64,000 nucleotides of DNA from Opitutales bacterium (GTDB lineage Bacteria; Verrucomicrobiota; Verrucomicrobiia; Opitutales; UBA2987). A program made the position numbers and the translations under genes. The stretch lies in the NCBI GenBank assembly GCA_021772515.1, contig JAJFLU010000026.1, forward strand, positions 1-64,000, written 5' to 3'. The notes beneath the pieces were generated by a model. It was given only the letters and a program-made list of their open reading frames with translations. It ran no database searches and was not told the DNA's origin. This document shows positions 50,532 through 59,934 of this stretch, piece by piece (position 1 is the stretch's first letter; each line of letters starts with the position of its first letter).

Positions 50532-51946
50532 GCTTTTTTGTTTTCTACCTCCAGGTCCAGTTCCGTTCCGGGGAGCAGGTTTTCCAGTCGGTAAATCCGG
50601 CTTCCCTTGAGAAGCACCGAACCCTCGAAGGAAGCCAGCTCCGAGCGGGCATCCTCGGGTGATTCAAGGACGGTCAACTGCTCTTCCAAATTGCCTGCGT
50701 CTAACAGGCCTTGCCGAAGACTGGAGGCATCCTCGCCGCAGATCAGGGCTTTGTCTCCGGGTCGCAGTTTAAGTTGTTCGCCCACCTCCCGGTGTAATTC
50801 CGGTGACTGTGCGCCAAGCTCCGCCATACAGCCGAGGATATAGAGTCGCGGCAGCTCCGGTGAGGTGTTTAGCTCGAAAGAGGCGAAGGCATCGACCATC
50901 GAAACGGGGCTCGCATTGTAGCAATCGACGTAAAAAAGAGTCTTTCCGTACTGGATGAATTCACCGCGCAGGCTGGCTGGCTGCCAGCGGTCGAGTCTTT
51001 CCTGAATTTCGGTGTCCGTTACACCCATGCGCCCGGCCATAACTATTGCCAATGCGGCATTGCAGACCATCCCCGGGCTGACCGGCGGCAGCTCAAACCG
51101 CTTTTCACCTTGCGGTGATTGCCGGAGAGTGAGGCGACAGCCCCCGGCGGGTGTGCTCCCGCGTTTCTCCGTCCAGTAAACCACCTGAGAAGCGGGCAGG
51201 TTGATTGGTCCTGCGGTGTTTTCGGGCGTCAGAATGATCGAAGTGGCGGGGAAATTATTGAAACTGGAAAATTGGGTGCAATAATGAGGAAAAATCACCG
51301 AGCCGTCGGGGCGGGTGTAGCAGCCTAAAAAGGCTTTCTCACGGGCGATTTGCTCGACCGAGCCGAATCCTTCCAAATGGGTGGGGGCGACCCCGGTTAT
51401 GAGGCTGGCTGTGGCATCGATGATTTTGGCAAGCGTTTCCAATTCCCCGGGAGCATTGGCTCCGGCTTCAACCACGGCACAACGATGGCGGTCGGGGAAA
51501 ATCGCCAGCAGGGACAGCGGCACTCCTATTTGGTTGTTGAAATTTTCCTCGGTCCGGTGCACTCCCTCCTCACCCAATAGCAGCGCCAGGAGATCCTTGG
51601 TCGAGGTTTTACCCACGCTCCCGGTGATGCCGATGACGGGTCCATCGAACTCCTGTCGCCAACTGGCGGCAATGGATTGCAAGGCATCGAGGGGATCGTC
51701 CACCGGCAGTTGTGGCAGGCCGATGTTGGGATTGACCTGCGAGACAATCGCCCCCGATGCCCCGCGCTGTGTGGCGTGGACAAGAAAATCGTGGCCGTCC
51801 CGACGCGATGTTTTGAGCGCGACAAAAATCTCACCGGGTTGCAGATTACGGGTATCGATGGAAAAACCGGTGATAGGCCGTACAACTCTGCCTTTCCAAC
51901 GGGAATTTGCCCATTGGCTTATTTTTTTTGGACCGAAAGTTGGCAT
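50525..51946 (-). CDS. murF: UDP-N-acetylmuramoyl-tripeptide--D-alanyl-D-alanine ligase
   Basis: Adds D-Ala-D-Ala to the muramyl tripeptide. It has 473 residues. SIDTRNLQPGEIFVALK, the P-loop VIGITGSVGKTSTKDLLALLL, NNQIGVPLSL and DCYNASPVSMVDAFASF are characteristic. It lies between murE and mraY, 13 bases after murE. Confidence 0.94.
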   Translation of the reverse strand: MPTFGPKKISQWANSRWKGRVVRPITGFSIDTRNLQPGEIFVALKTSRRDGHDFLVHATQRGASGAIVSQVNPNIGLPQLPVDDPLDALQSIAASWRQEFDGPVIGITGSVGKTSTKDLLALLLGEEGVHRTEENFNNQIGVPLSLLAIFPDRHRCAVVEAGANAPGELETLAKIIDATASLITGVAPTHLEGFGSVEQIAREKAFLGCYTRPDGSVIFPHYCTQFSSFNNFPATSIILTPENTAGPINLPASQVVYWTEKRGSTPAGGCRLTLRQSPQGEKRFELPPVSPGMVCNAALAIVMAGRMGVTDTEIQERLDRWQPASLRGEFIQYGKTLFYVDCYNASPVSMVDAFASFELNTSPELPRLYILGCMAELGAQSPELHREVGEQLKLRPGDKALICGEDASSLRQGLLDAGNLEEQLTVLESPEDARSELASFEGSVLLKGSRIYRLENLLPGTELDLEVENKKAC

Positions 51947-51959
51947 TAATCGAATGGGT

Positions 51960-53549
51960 TCAGGGTTGGGTTAATCGTTTTTTTCTTAAAAGTTCCAGGG
52001 CCACCAGGCGGTCATCGAAGGGCAGGACCGATCCCCCCATTTCCTGGTAAGTTTCGTGCCCCTTACCCGCAATCAGCAGACAATCACCGGGCCGCACATT
52101 ATCCAGGGCCAGGCTGATGGCCCGCCGCCGCCCTTCGACAAAAGAAATTCGGGCCGGGTCGGTTATGCCAGTTTTCATGTCCTCGAAAATCGCGATGGGA
52201 GACTCGCTCCGGGGGTTATCCGACGTGGCCCAGCAATGGTCGCAGCGCTCCATCACGGCGCGGGTCATAAGCGGGCGTTTTTTCCGGTCGCGATCCCCTC
52301 CGCAACCAAAGACCGCCATCAATCGGTTCGGTGTTATGACCCGAAGCATATCGAGGGCGTTTTTCAGGGCATCATCGGTGTGGGCGTAGTCAACCAGCAC
52401 ATTAAAAGGCTGGCCAGCATCGACTCGTTCCATGCGACCGGGAACTCCGCCAAAACCCTTCAGCCGTTCGACCAGGATATTGAGGTTACAGCCCAAACTA
52501 TGGCAAAGGGCGAAGGCTGCCAGCAGATTGCTAACATTAAACCGCCCCAGCAAAGGAGCTACCACCGGTGCGGTATCGTTCTCCCAGCGTAGGTCAAATG
52601 AGGTTGAGCTCGCCTGCAAATCCAGGTTTTCCGCTCGGAAATCAGCGTCCGGGCTTTCTCCAAAAGTAACGAGTCGGCTGCCCGAAGGGATTCTCTCAGC
52701 CAGTTGACGGCCCCGCGGATCGTCGATATTGATAACGGCCACTTCGGGCAATCTGCCAGTATTTCCGGTAAACAGGCCCGCTTTCACCTCGAAATATTCC
52801 TCCATGGAAGAATGGTAGTCTATATGGTCGCGGGTGAGGTTTAAAAAGGCGACCGCTTTGAAACCCAGCCCCTGCACTCTTTTTTGATGAATGCCATGTG
52901 AACTCACCTCCATAACGGCTTGGCGGCAGCCATGTTTGCGCATTTGGGCCAGCATCGAGTAAATTTCCGGGGATTCGGGGGTTGTCCGGTTGGCGGGCAA
53001 GGTACGGCCGCCCAAATCATATTTCACAGTGCCCAACATACCGGGCCGGGAGCCCCCGCCGGCCAGAAAATAATGGACCAGATGAGCCACCGTTGTTTTA
53101 CCATTGGTGCCGGTTATGCCCACCAAATCAAGCGCGCGGTCGGGATGCTGACTGAATCTGCGCGCAACCCGTGCCAATACGCCGCGAATATCGTTTACCT
53201 GGAGAAAACAAACTCCCTCCCGGTGGATCGCGGGTTTGCTCGAAACAATAACCCTGGCACCCCGATCGATTGATTCCTCGACATAGTAATTTCCGTTCGT
53301 TTTCAACCCTTCAAGAGCAAAAAAGAGCGAACCCGGCGCAACCCGGCGGCTATCCGTTTCAAGACCCTCCACCCGGCAATTAAAATCACCGCTCCGTGTT
53401 TCAACCGGAATGTCGTGGAATAGGTTTTCCAAATGAGGTTCCATCGATGATTGTATCCGCTTTGTGTTGAAAATAGTTTTTGCCTCTGGAGCATCAAGTA
53501 GACAGGTACCGGTGGTCGAATAGGCAGAATTGTTAATAAGTTGAGGCAT
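51960..53549 (-). CDS. murE: UDP-N-acetylmuramoyl-tripeptide synthetase
   Basis: Adds the third stem residue to UDP-MurNAc-dipeptide. It has 529 residues from ATG 53549, which has GGGAG nine bases upstream. This start gives about 35 residues before the usual MurE N-terminus; ATG 53444 is the alternative but lacks a ribosome site. P-loop VGITGTNGKTTVAHLVHYF, TTPESPEIYSML, EVSSHGIHQKRV and FGCGGDRDRKKRPLM are clear. In the substrate pocket the segment SDNPRSESP resembles the DNPR motif of meso-diaminopimelate-adding enzymes. It lies three bases after the ftsI stop. Confidence 0.94.
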   Translation of the reverse strand: MPQLINNSAYSTTGTCLLDAPEAKTIFNTKRIQSSMEPHLENLFHDIPVETRSGDFNCRVEGLETDSRRVAPGSLFFALEGLKTNGNYYVEESIDRGARVIVSSKPAIHREGVCFLQVNDIRGVLARVARRFSQHPDRALDLVGITGTNGKTTVAHLVHYFLAGGGSRPGMLGTVKYDLGGRTLPANRTTPESPEIYSMLAQMRKHGCRQAVMEVSSHGIHQKRVQGLGFKAVAFLNLTRDHIDYHSSMEEYFEVKAGLFTGNTGRLPEVAVINIDDPRGRQLAERIPSGSRLVTFGESPDADFRAENLDLQASSTSFDLRWENDTAPVVAPLLGRFNVSNLLAAFALCHSLGCNLNILVERLKGFGGVPGRMERVDAGQPFNVLVDYAHTDDALKNALDMLRVITPNRLMAVFGCGGDRDRKKRPLMTRAVMERCDHCWATSDNPRSESPIAIFEDMKTGITDPARISFVEGRRRAISLALDNVRPGDCLLIAGKGHETYQEMGGSVLPFDDRLVALELLRKKRLTQP

Positions 53550-53552
53550 TTT

Positions 53553-55328
53553 TCACTCCCACATAGCCAGGGTCTCTCCGGTCGGGCGTGGCGGTTGAAT
53601 GGCCAGGTATTGAATGAGTTTTTGCCCGATTTCCCTGAAAACCGGCGCGGCCACTCGTCCCCCATAACCCGTACCGGGCATTTGGGGCTCATCCACTATG
53701 ATGGTGATGACCAGCCGGGGACGCGAGGAGGGGAAAAATCCACTGAATGTCGCCACATGACGGTCGTGCGAATATTTCCCATCGACAATTTTTTGAGTGG
53801 TGCCGGTTTTACCCGCCACCTCATAACCGGAGATAGCCGCGCGTGGGGCGGTTCCTCCCGGTTTTGCCACATCCGCCAGAAATTTGGCCATTGTGTGGGC
53901 GGTGTTTGCGCTGACAACACGTCGTCTGGCGCGGGGCGCAAAACTGACCACCGTGCGGCCCTCTTGGTCGAGAACACGACGGACTACCCGGGGCGTCATT
54001 AAGACACCATCGTTGGCCATCACCGACATGGCATAATGGATTTGTAGGGGTGTCGCCCCGACAGCGTGACCAATGGGTAACCGGCTGATGGTAAGGCCGT
54101 CCCATTGGGCCACTTCACTGAGCAGCCCATTGGTTTCGGGGCTCAGGTTGAAGCCGCTTTTTTCTCCAAATCCAAACGCGCGGGCGTAATCATAAAGTTT
54201 GTTCCCCCCCAGCATCATACCAAGTTGAGCAGCCCCCCGGTTGCTCGATTTCGACACGATGTCGTGCACAGACATCCTCCCGTGAGGAACGGAATCGCCT
54301 GGCAAACTCACCAATCGGCCCCGGTAGGATGCCGTCGGCATACCGCAATCGAAAAGGCTATCGGGGTTTACCAATCCCTCATTGAGAGCGCCGCTGGCGG
54401 CCACGATTTTAAAGGTGGACCCCGGTTCGAGTATATCGGTTGCCGCCCGGTTGCGGTGACTATCGACGGGGTAGAGCCAAAAGGCGTTTGGGTCGAAGGA
54501 GGGGTAATTGGCGAGCCCCAGAATAAATCCGGTTGCCGGTTCGCTTACGGCAATGATTACCGACTTGGGATCGTATTGCTCAACGAGCTTGGAAATCTCC
54601 TCTTCGATGATGTCTTGCACAACCATGTCGATGGTCGTTTCAACATGGTAACCGTCCAACGGCTCCACTTCCCTTGTCCGAAACCTGGCCATTTCCCGCC
54701 TATGGCCATCGATCTCTGTCTCTCTCCAGCCATCCTGGCCTCGTAGATAAAAATCGAGGAAGCCTTCCACACCACCGACCGACTGCCCTTCCTTGTTGAT
54801 AAAACCGATGAGATGGGCGGCCAGTTCCCGGCCCGGATAAACGCGCTCGTATTTGCTGTTCCCATAGACACCGGCAATCTGAAGGGCTTGTATTTTGTCA
54901 TAGGTGTCCTCGGAAACACCGTCGGCCAATTTGCTCCACCGGATAAGCCTCACCTCCCGATCATATTCATCGCGTTTCGAAAAAGTCCTCTTTGCCACCC
55001 GCGCCTTCAATTCCTCTAAGGCAATCCCTGCAAAATATGCGAGCAGGGGAAGCTTTGGCTCATCTTTGGGATCAACCAACTGGGGATCCACCCCGACTTC
55101 CACCACGGTGCGGGTTGCCGCCAGGAGATTCCCTCTGGCATCGAGGATATTCCCTCGCCGGGAGTGCTTAACCTCCAGCTTTTGCCGGTTGCTTTCCGCG
55201 ATCCTTTGGAGATCCTTACTCTCCAGGACGTGTAAAAAATACAATCGTCCAAAAACGCCCGCAAAAGCTGCGATGATGGCCATTCCAACGAGGCCGAGCC
55301 GCCAACCGGCTATAAAGGCTTTACTCAT
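53553..55328 (-). CDS. ftsI: FtsI/PBP3-type peptidoglycan transpeptidase
   Basis: Septal penicillin-binding protein, 591 residues. One N-terminal membrane helix (LGLVGMAIIAAFAGVFGRLYFLHV), a PBP dimerisation domain with RGNILDARGNLLA, then the transpeptidase with active-site STFK inside EPGSTFKIVA (about 310), SSNRGAAQLG and KTGTTQK (KTG box). It overlaps ftsL by four bases (ATGA) and works with FtsW. Confidence 0.95.
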   Translation of the reverse strand: MSKAFIAGWRLGLVGMAIIAAFAGVFGRLYFLHVLESKDLQRIAESNRQKLEVKHSRRGNILDARGNLLAATRTVVEVGVDPQLVDPKDEPKLPLLAYFAGIALEELKARVAKRTFSKRDEYDREVRLIRWSKLADGVSEDTYDKIQALQIAGVYGNSKYERVYPGRELAAHLIGFINKEGQSVGGVEGFLDFYLRGQDGWRETEIDGHRREMARFRTREVEPLDGYHVETTIDMVVQDIIEEEISKLVEQYDPKSVIIAVSEPATGFILGLANYPSFDPNAFWLYPVDSHRNRAATDILEPGSTFKIVAASGALNEGLVNPDSLFDCGMPTASYRGRLVSLPGDSVPHGRMSVHDIVSKSSNRGAAQLGMMLGGNKLYDYARAFGFGEKSGFNLSPETNGLLSEVAQWDGLTISRLPIGHAVGATPLQIHYAMSVMANDGVLMTPRVVRRVLDQEGRTVVSFAPRARRRVVSANTAHTMAKFLADVAKPGGTAPRAAISGYEVAGKTGTTQKIVDGKYSHDRHVATFSGFFPSSRPRLVITIIVDEPQMPGTGYGGRVAAPVFREIGQKLIQYLAIQPPRPTGETLAMWE

Positions 55329-55735
55329 TCAGTTTGGGGTAGGCGGGATTCGATTGAAAAGAGGGCTAAATCATAGGAGGAAAAGAGCGATTCCGCCAGC
55401 TCATCACCGGCAATACTCTCCGTTTTCCGGGGGGTGGAGAGATGCACCGTTTGAAAGCCCTGCGGGGCGGTCAGGGGTAATCCCCGCTGGCGGACAAGCT
55501 CTTTCAGGAAATCGGGTTGGTGGACGGTCGCGATTTTCGAATCGAGGAGGTGGAGGCGGCGCTCCAGGCTGGCGATCTCCTTTTCGTAGGCCTGCCCACG
55601 ATCGGCGGCTATGGCAGTCTCCTGCCGCAGCCAAACCAAACCGAGACCGCCAAGGGCCGTTACCAATAAAATTGCCATGACCAGCAGAAGGGCTCGGCGG
55701 GCAAAGGAATTGCTCTTTTCTTTTTTTAAAATCAT
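55325..55735 (-). CDS. ftsL: FtsL-like division protein
   Basis: A 136-residue bitopic membrane protein. A short basic cytoplasmic tail is followed by one helix (ALLLVMAILLVTALGGLGLVWL, about 15-36) and a predicted coiled coil (YEKEIASLERRLHLLDSKIATV). Position between rsmH and ftsI and topology support FtsL; sequence identity in this family is generally low, so the name rests on context. One base separates it from the rsmH stop. Confidence 0.8.
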   Translation of the reverse strand: MILKKEKSNSFARRALLLVMAILLVTALGGLGLVWLRQETAIAADRGQAYEKEIASLERRLHLLDSKIATVHQPDFLKELVRQRGLPLTAPQGFQTVHLSTPRKTESIAGDELAESLFSSYDLALFSIESRLPQTE

Positions 55736-55736
55736 T

Positions 55737-56675
55737 TCAATTCTCCTTGGGCTGATTTTCCAGTTTTCGTAAAACCCTCAACCGGGCTGACCGGCTGCGA
55801 GGATTTCGTGCCTTTTCCTCTTCTGTGGGGCGGACGGGCCGATTGGTTAAGAGGTTTGCCCGACAAATCCGAAACTGTTGCGGGAGGGAGTCTTTTCTAT
55901 GCTCTGGTTTGCCCGACATTCTTCGGAAAAAGCGTTTCACGATGCGGTCCTCGAGCGAATGAAAACTGATTACCGCCAAAACGCCACCGGGGGCCAGTTT
56001 GGCAAACGCCAAGGGTAGCGCGCATTCCAGGTTTTCAAGCTCCCGGTTAACCGCAATGCGTATGCCCTGAAATGATTTCGTGGCAGGGTGAATACGGCTG
56101 GTTCGCCAGGGCGGGCCTCCGGCAACCGACGCTATCAACGCTGCCAGCCGGGTCGTATCTCCCAAAGTGCCGGTTCCCCGGGCAGATAAAATGGCCCCGA
56201 CTACCCGACGCCAGCTTTTCTCCTCCCCGTAATCGCGTATCGCGCGGACAATCGCAACTTTCGTGGCCTTTTCCAGAAATTCGCCAGCCGATTGACCCAC
56301 TCGAGGGTCCAAACGCATATCCGCCGGGCCTTCGAAACGAAAGGAAAACCCACGCTCCGCAGTATCCAGTTGAAAAGAGGAAAGGCCCAAATCGAGCAAA
56401 ATACCATCGAAGTCATTTGCCTCCAACTGATCGAGTTCTCCGAAATTCAAATCATGAAAGCGAAATCTCTTTCCAAACTCGGCCTCCAGCGGCAATGCCC
56501 GTCCGGCTGCTTCGGGGTCACAATCGAGGGCCGTCACATGGGTCTCCGATGATGCCTGCAGAAAGGCACGCGCATGGCCGCCACCCCCGAACGTGCAGTC
56601 AAGCAGTTTTGAATGGGTGCGTGTGATTAGGAATGCTAGCACTTCAGCCAGCAGCACAGGTTGGTGGTCGGCCAT
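55737..56675 (-). CDS. rsmH: 16S rRNA (cytosine(1402)-N4)-methyltransferase RsmH
   Basis: Methylates C1402 of 16S rRNA using SAM. It has 312 residues from ATG 56675 (MADHQPVLLAEVL, the usual N-terminal HxPVLL). LLDCTFGGGGHARAFLQ is the SAM motif; GILLDLGLSSFQLD and AVISFHSLEDRIVKRFF are family blocks. A start at 56714 would add 13 residues of unusual sequence. The 265-base gap upstream to mraZ holds no gene that I can support. Confidence 0.94.
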   Translation of the reverse strand: MADHQPVLLAEVLAFLITRTHSKLLDCTFGGGGHARAFLQASSETHVTALDCDPEAAGRALPLEAEFGKRFRFHDLNFGELDQLEANDFDGILLDLGLSSFQLDTAERGFSFRFEGPADMRLDPRVGQSAGEFLEKATKVAIVRAIRDYGEEKSWRRVVGAILSARGTGTLGDTTRLAALIASVAGGPPWRTSRIHPATKSFQGIRIAVNRELENLECALPLAFAKLAPGGVLAVISFHSLEDRIVKRFFRRMSGKPEHRKDSLPQQFRICRANLLTNRPVRPTEEEKARNPRSRSARLRVLRKLENQPKEN

Positions 56676-56940
56676 GGCGATGGAGTTTGGAATATCAACG
56701 CAGGCGAAAGACATTGAGGAATGTGATCCAGCAGATGGTTAAGAATTTTGGGGTGGACCGCTGTTGCAAAGTTTCGAAGTCGGAAAATTGATCCAATCTA
56801 TTGTCGCCCTGTGGAAGACTGCCCAAATTCCACTCCGAGTGATGGCGGGCATTGCCCGAATGAAGTATCCCGTTATCTTTTAATTTTTCGTTCAACTTCA
56901 TAGGTAAATGCCGGTATTGGGGTAAGTTTGTTGTAATCGA

Positions 56941-57390
56941 TTAAATTCCGAAATCTCGCATGGCTGCCAACAGGTCGAAGTCTTCCTTCTCCACCTCCTC
57001 GAAACGGTCCGCGCTCCACAAATTGAAAGTCTCCCCAAGCCCGACCATGGCAACGTCCTTGGTCAGCCCGGTTCTCTCCACAAGGTCGTCGGGTATTTTC
57101 ACCCGCCCTTGCCGGTCGCAACCGAATTGGTGGGCCTGTCCGAACAACTGTCGCAGGATTCGCTGCCCCTTCGGATCACTTTCGCTGATATTTTTGATCT
57201 TTTCGCGAAACTCCCTCACCTTTCCAGGAGGAAAAACGGACACAAATCCATCCGGGTGTGCCCAGGCCAAATATATATCGGCATCGTCCCCTCTAAACCG
57301 CCATTTGGAGGGGATTGTCACCCGATTCTTGGAATCGAGCCTGTGCCGGAAATTACCGACATAAAAGGGCTCTGACTCGAATTGATTCAT
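56941..57390 (-). CDS. mraZ: Transcriptional regulator MraZ
   Basis: AbrB-fold regulator of the dcw cluster, 149 residues, with two tandem SpoVT-AbrB-like halves: FRHRLDSKNRVTIPSKWR and FGCDRQGRVKIPDDLVERTGL, each with the conserved DxxGR/KNR-P pattern. ATG 57390 is chosen because the promoter found at 57422-57451 places transcription start near 57415, downstream of the alternative ATG 57423. It is the first gene of the cluster and probably represses its own promoter through the repeat array just upstream. Confidence 0.93.
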   Translation of the reverse strand: MNQFESEPFYVGNFRHRLDSKNRVTIPSKWRFRGDDADIYLAWAHPDGFVSVFPPGKVREFREKIKNISESDPKGQRILRQLFGQAHQFGCDRQGRVKIPDDLVERTGLTKDVAMVGLGETFNLWSADRFEEVEKEDFDLLAAMRDFGI

Positions 57391-57402
57391 TATTTTTAGC
57401 GA

Positions 57403-57451
57403 AAATACACCATTATTTGACATTATTTGCCATTTTACCCCACAAGGTCAA
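57403..57451 (-). promoter_or_regulatory. dcw promoter with four 10-bp MraZ boxes
   Basis: On the minus strand TTGACC (57451-57446) and AATAAT (57427-57422) are 18 bases apart. Overlapping them are four head-to-tail 10-base units: TGGGGTAAAA, TGGCAAATAA, TGTCAAATAA, TGGTGTATTT (57442 down to 57403). MraZ is known to bind TGGGN-like direct repeats spaced by five bases, so the period fits. Confidence 0.7.
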
Positions 57452-57578
57452 GAAAATACCCCTTGATTATGAATATTTTTTTAAGTTTTAATTGGCGGCG
57501 TGTTAAATTCACCTCCACCAACCAATTTCGGTGAATGATCCCGGCGATCGGCATAGGATAAAATCCGCGGAAAATTTC

Positions 57579-58352
57579 ATGGCAGACAGGGAAAAAAATA
57601 AAAAATCGAGGCTCGATGAGCTGCTGGTTAATCGAGGTGTCTGCCCCACCCGGTCACAGGCACGCGCTTTCATCATGGCGGGTAAAGTTCTCGCTGCCCA
57701 CGGCATTCTCGACAAGCCGGGCAAAACCGTCCCCGCGGATATAGAATTAACCCTTCGCCAACCACCCCGTTTTGTTGGTCGCGGGGGCGAAAAACTGGAG
57801 GGTTTCCTGGAAGATTTTTCGCTCGATGTAAAAGGATTGGCAGTCCTCGATGTGGGCGCCTCCACCGGTGGGTTTACCGATTGCCTCCTTCAGCGGGGGG
57901 CAGCCTCTGCGGTATGTATCGATGTCGGTCGGGGGCAGTTGCACGAGAAACTTCGCCGGGATCCCCGAGTAACTTCGTTGGAAAAAGTCAACGCCCGCTA
58001 CCTCAAGGCAGAAATCCTCCCCCGCCCTCTTTACGACCTCATCGTGATCGACCTCTCCTTTATTTCCCTTCGCAAGGTGCTCCCTGCCGTTTGGCCTCTA
58101 TTGGTCGAAAAAGGTTTTTTAATCACCCTCGTGAAACCACAATTCGAGGCTCTAAAAATCGAGGCCGATAAATCTCGGGGAGTTATCCGCGATCCCGTTA
58201 TTCGGGAGAGGGTGCTCAATGAAATCCGCGAATTTGCAGCCACTCGGCTTCCCCATTGCAGGGAAATTGCCCACCGGGAATCTCAGGTTGCCGGAACGGA
58301 GGGCAATCGCGAATATTTTCTGGCCTTGAAAAAAGAATCGGCCTCCCGTTGA
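57579..58352 (+). CDS. tlyA: TlyA family rRNA 2'-O-methyltransferase
   Basis: A 257-residue protein with an N-terminal S4 RNA-binding domain ([27 protein letters not shown], about 11-37) and an FtsJ-like methyltransferase domain ([41 protein letters not shown]). The family methylates cytidines in 16S and 23S rRNA, and some members are called hemolysin A historically. ATG 57579 is preferred over an upstream start at 57531 that lies in the mraZ divergent region. nadK follows 67 bases later. Confidence 0.92.
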   Translation: MADREKNKKSRLDELLVNRGVCPTRSQARAFIMAGKVLAAHGILDKPGKTVPADIELTLRQPPRFVGRGGEKLEGFLEDFSLDVKGLAVLDVGASTGGFTDCLLQRGAASAVCIDVGRGQLHEKLRRDPRVTSLEKVNARYLKAEILPRPLYDLIVIDLSFISLRKVLPAVWPLLVEKGFLITLVKPQFEALKIEADKSRGVIRDPVIRERVLNEIREFAATRLPHCREIAHRESQVAGTEGNREYFLALKKESASR

Positions 58353-58419
58353 TCAAAAACACGTTTGAGGATTGCCAAACGGCAGATAATTCGGAAAAAT
58401 ACATCCAGCATTCCCTCAA

Positions 58420-59244
58420 GTGAAACCGATAAAATCCATCGTCTTTGTCGTCAATAAAAGCAAATCCGGAGCGCCGGAATTGGCTGGTTCCCTTAAAACT
58501 ATGGCCCGCAGTGCCGGGGTAGCAACCCGCCTGACGACTCGGTTTCCCCTCCCCAAGGGACTCCTCAAAGGGGCCGACGCCTGTTGTGTCATCGGTGGAG
58601 ACGGCACGCTTCTCGGGGTGGTCGAGGAGGCGGTGTCGCATCAGGTGGCCGTGATCGGGGTAAATCTGGGCAAACTGGGTTTTTTGGCAACCTACTCTGC
58701 CGCGGAGGCTCAGTCCAAATTCTCTTCCCTCCTCAAAGGCAGCTACAAACTCTTCTCCCGAACCATGCTCGAATGCCGCAACCGGCGGGGCAAAACTACC
58801 ATCGCCCTCAACGATATCGTCATCAAAAGCGCCGCCCCCGGCCTGGTTCAACTCAAGGTAATTTCCGACGGGGCGGAGGTAAACGACTATTTCTGCGACG
58901 GACTCATCTTCGCCACACCCACCGGATCGACCGCCTACAACCTCTCCGCCGGTGGCCCCCTGATTCACCCGGCGGCAAAGGTGATCGCCATGACGCCCAT
59001 CTGCCCCCATACACTGAGCAACCGAAGCGTTGTCTTCCATCACGACACAAAATTAAAAGTCCTCCTCGACAAAGGTCAGACAAAAGTGGAAGTCAGCATC
59101 GACGGAAAAGCCTGGATCTGCCAAGCCAGCGAATTCCCCTTGGGAATCACTATCTCCAAAAAAACCTTCCCCCTGATCCAGGAAAAAGACTACGCCCACT
59201 TCTCCCTGGTAAGAACCAAACTCCACTGGGGCAACGGCGCGTAA
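58420..59244 (+). CDS. nadK: NAD kinase
   Basis: Phosphorylates NAD to NADP. It has 274 residues with a GTG start. CVIGGDGTLLGVVEEAV contains the GGDG catalytic motif (about residue 53-60). NLGKLGFLATYS, LNDIVIKS and FATPTGSTAYNLSAGGPLIHP are the other conserved blocks. Follows tlyA on the same strand, a common pairing. Confidence 0.95.
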   Translation: MKPIKSIVFVVNKSKSGAPELAGSLKTMARSAGVATRLTTRFPLPKGLLKGADACCVIGGDGTLLGVVEEAVSHQVAVIGVNLGKLGFLATYSAAEAQSKFSSLLKGSYKLFSRTMLECRNRRGKTTIALNDIVIKSAAPGLVQLKVISDGAEVNDYFCDGLIFATPTGSTAYNLSAGGPLIHPAAKVIAMTPICPHTLSNRSVVFHHDTKLKVLLDKGQTKVEVSIDGKAWICQASEFPLGITISKKTFPLIQEKDYAHFSLVRTKLHWGNGA

Positions 59245-59272
59245 TTCAGGTTAAATTACTTGCTAGTTTTTA

Positions 59273-59560
59273 TTATGGTTTCGGTGCTGATGTCACACCC
59301 TTTCGTACCGGTGAAGTCCTTTTTTTATTTTTTAGGATCCAATTTTTATATTCGTTATTGAGGACTGAATTGGGTAGAGGAATTCCGTCATCAAGATGTA
59401 TCTGAATCCATTCCGCGACTGCATCACAGAGATCGGCGTAAACTTTCTTTTCATCGGGTCCGTGGACGCCGCCCATCATAAGGTCAGGGCATCGGCCCAC
59501 ATAGCATTGGTCTTCATCACTCCATTGGACAAATTTTAAATATTTATCTGAGGTTTTCAT
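59273..59560 (-). CDS. hicB: HicB-type antitoxin
   Basis: A 95-residue protein with the HicB partial RNase H-like fold: KFVQWSDEDQCYVGRCPDLM (usual 'y..s.eD..yvg..Pdlpg'), GVHGPDEKKVYADLCDAVAEWI and DGIPLPN. It neutralises the HicA mRNA interferase. Its ATG overlaps the hicA stop by four bases (ATGA). A basic C-terminal tail may serve DNA binding, but no clear ribbon-helix-helix or HTH domain is visible. Confidence 0.88.
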   Translation of the reverse strand: MKTSDKYLKFVQWSDEDQCYVGRCPDLMMGGVHGPDEKKVYADLCDAVAEWIQIHLDDGIPLPNSVLNNEYKNWILKNKKRTSPVRKGVTSAPKP

Positions 59561-59754
59561 TGTCTGGATTTTTTCAAAACTTTTTTTAATTCCTTCTCTT
59601 GGTAAAATTTAACATCTTCTCCCGGTTTTCCCGATATTGTAATCTTAACTTTGGATAATGGATGCATGAAATTTTTATGGCTCCCCTTACCGCCCCGGTT
59701 GATAAATCCAGCTTCGGTAAGATCGGAAATAAGTTGGCGAATTTTTCTGGGCAC
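59557..59754 (-). CDS. hicA: HicA-type mRNA interferase toxin
   Basis: A 65-residue double-stranded-RNA-binding-like toxin. The family signature GFINRGGKGSHKNFMHP includes the catalytic His, followed by KVKITISGKPGEDVKFYQEKELKKVLKK. A GTG start is used. It precedes hicB, the usual order. It occupies a short gap between nadK and the ygeY gene, and 59755-59934 upstream shows nothing else I can name. Confidence 0.88.
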   Translation of the reverse strand: MPRKIRQLISDLTEAGFINRGGKGSHKNFMHPLSKVKITISGKPGEDVKFYQEKELKKVLKKSRQ

Positions 59755-59934
59755 AGGTATTAAGCTAATTAGACAATAGTCAATTCATTCATTGAATGAC
59801 AAACTTATTTTGCCTCTCTATAAGTTGACACTGCCTAGATAACGGTCAGTCATCATAATTTGATATTCACACTTAATTTTGAAATTCAAAGTATTGATAG
59901 CTCGACCCCATCGGGCGCTAATTTCCATCCACCA

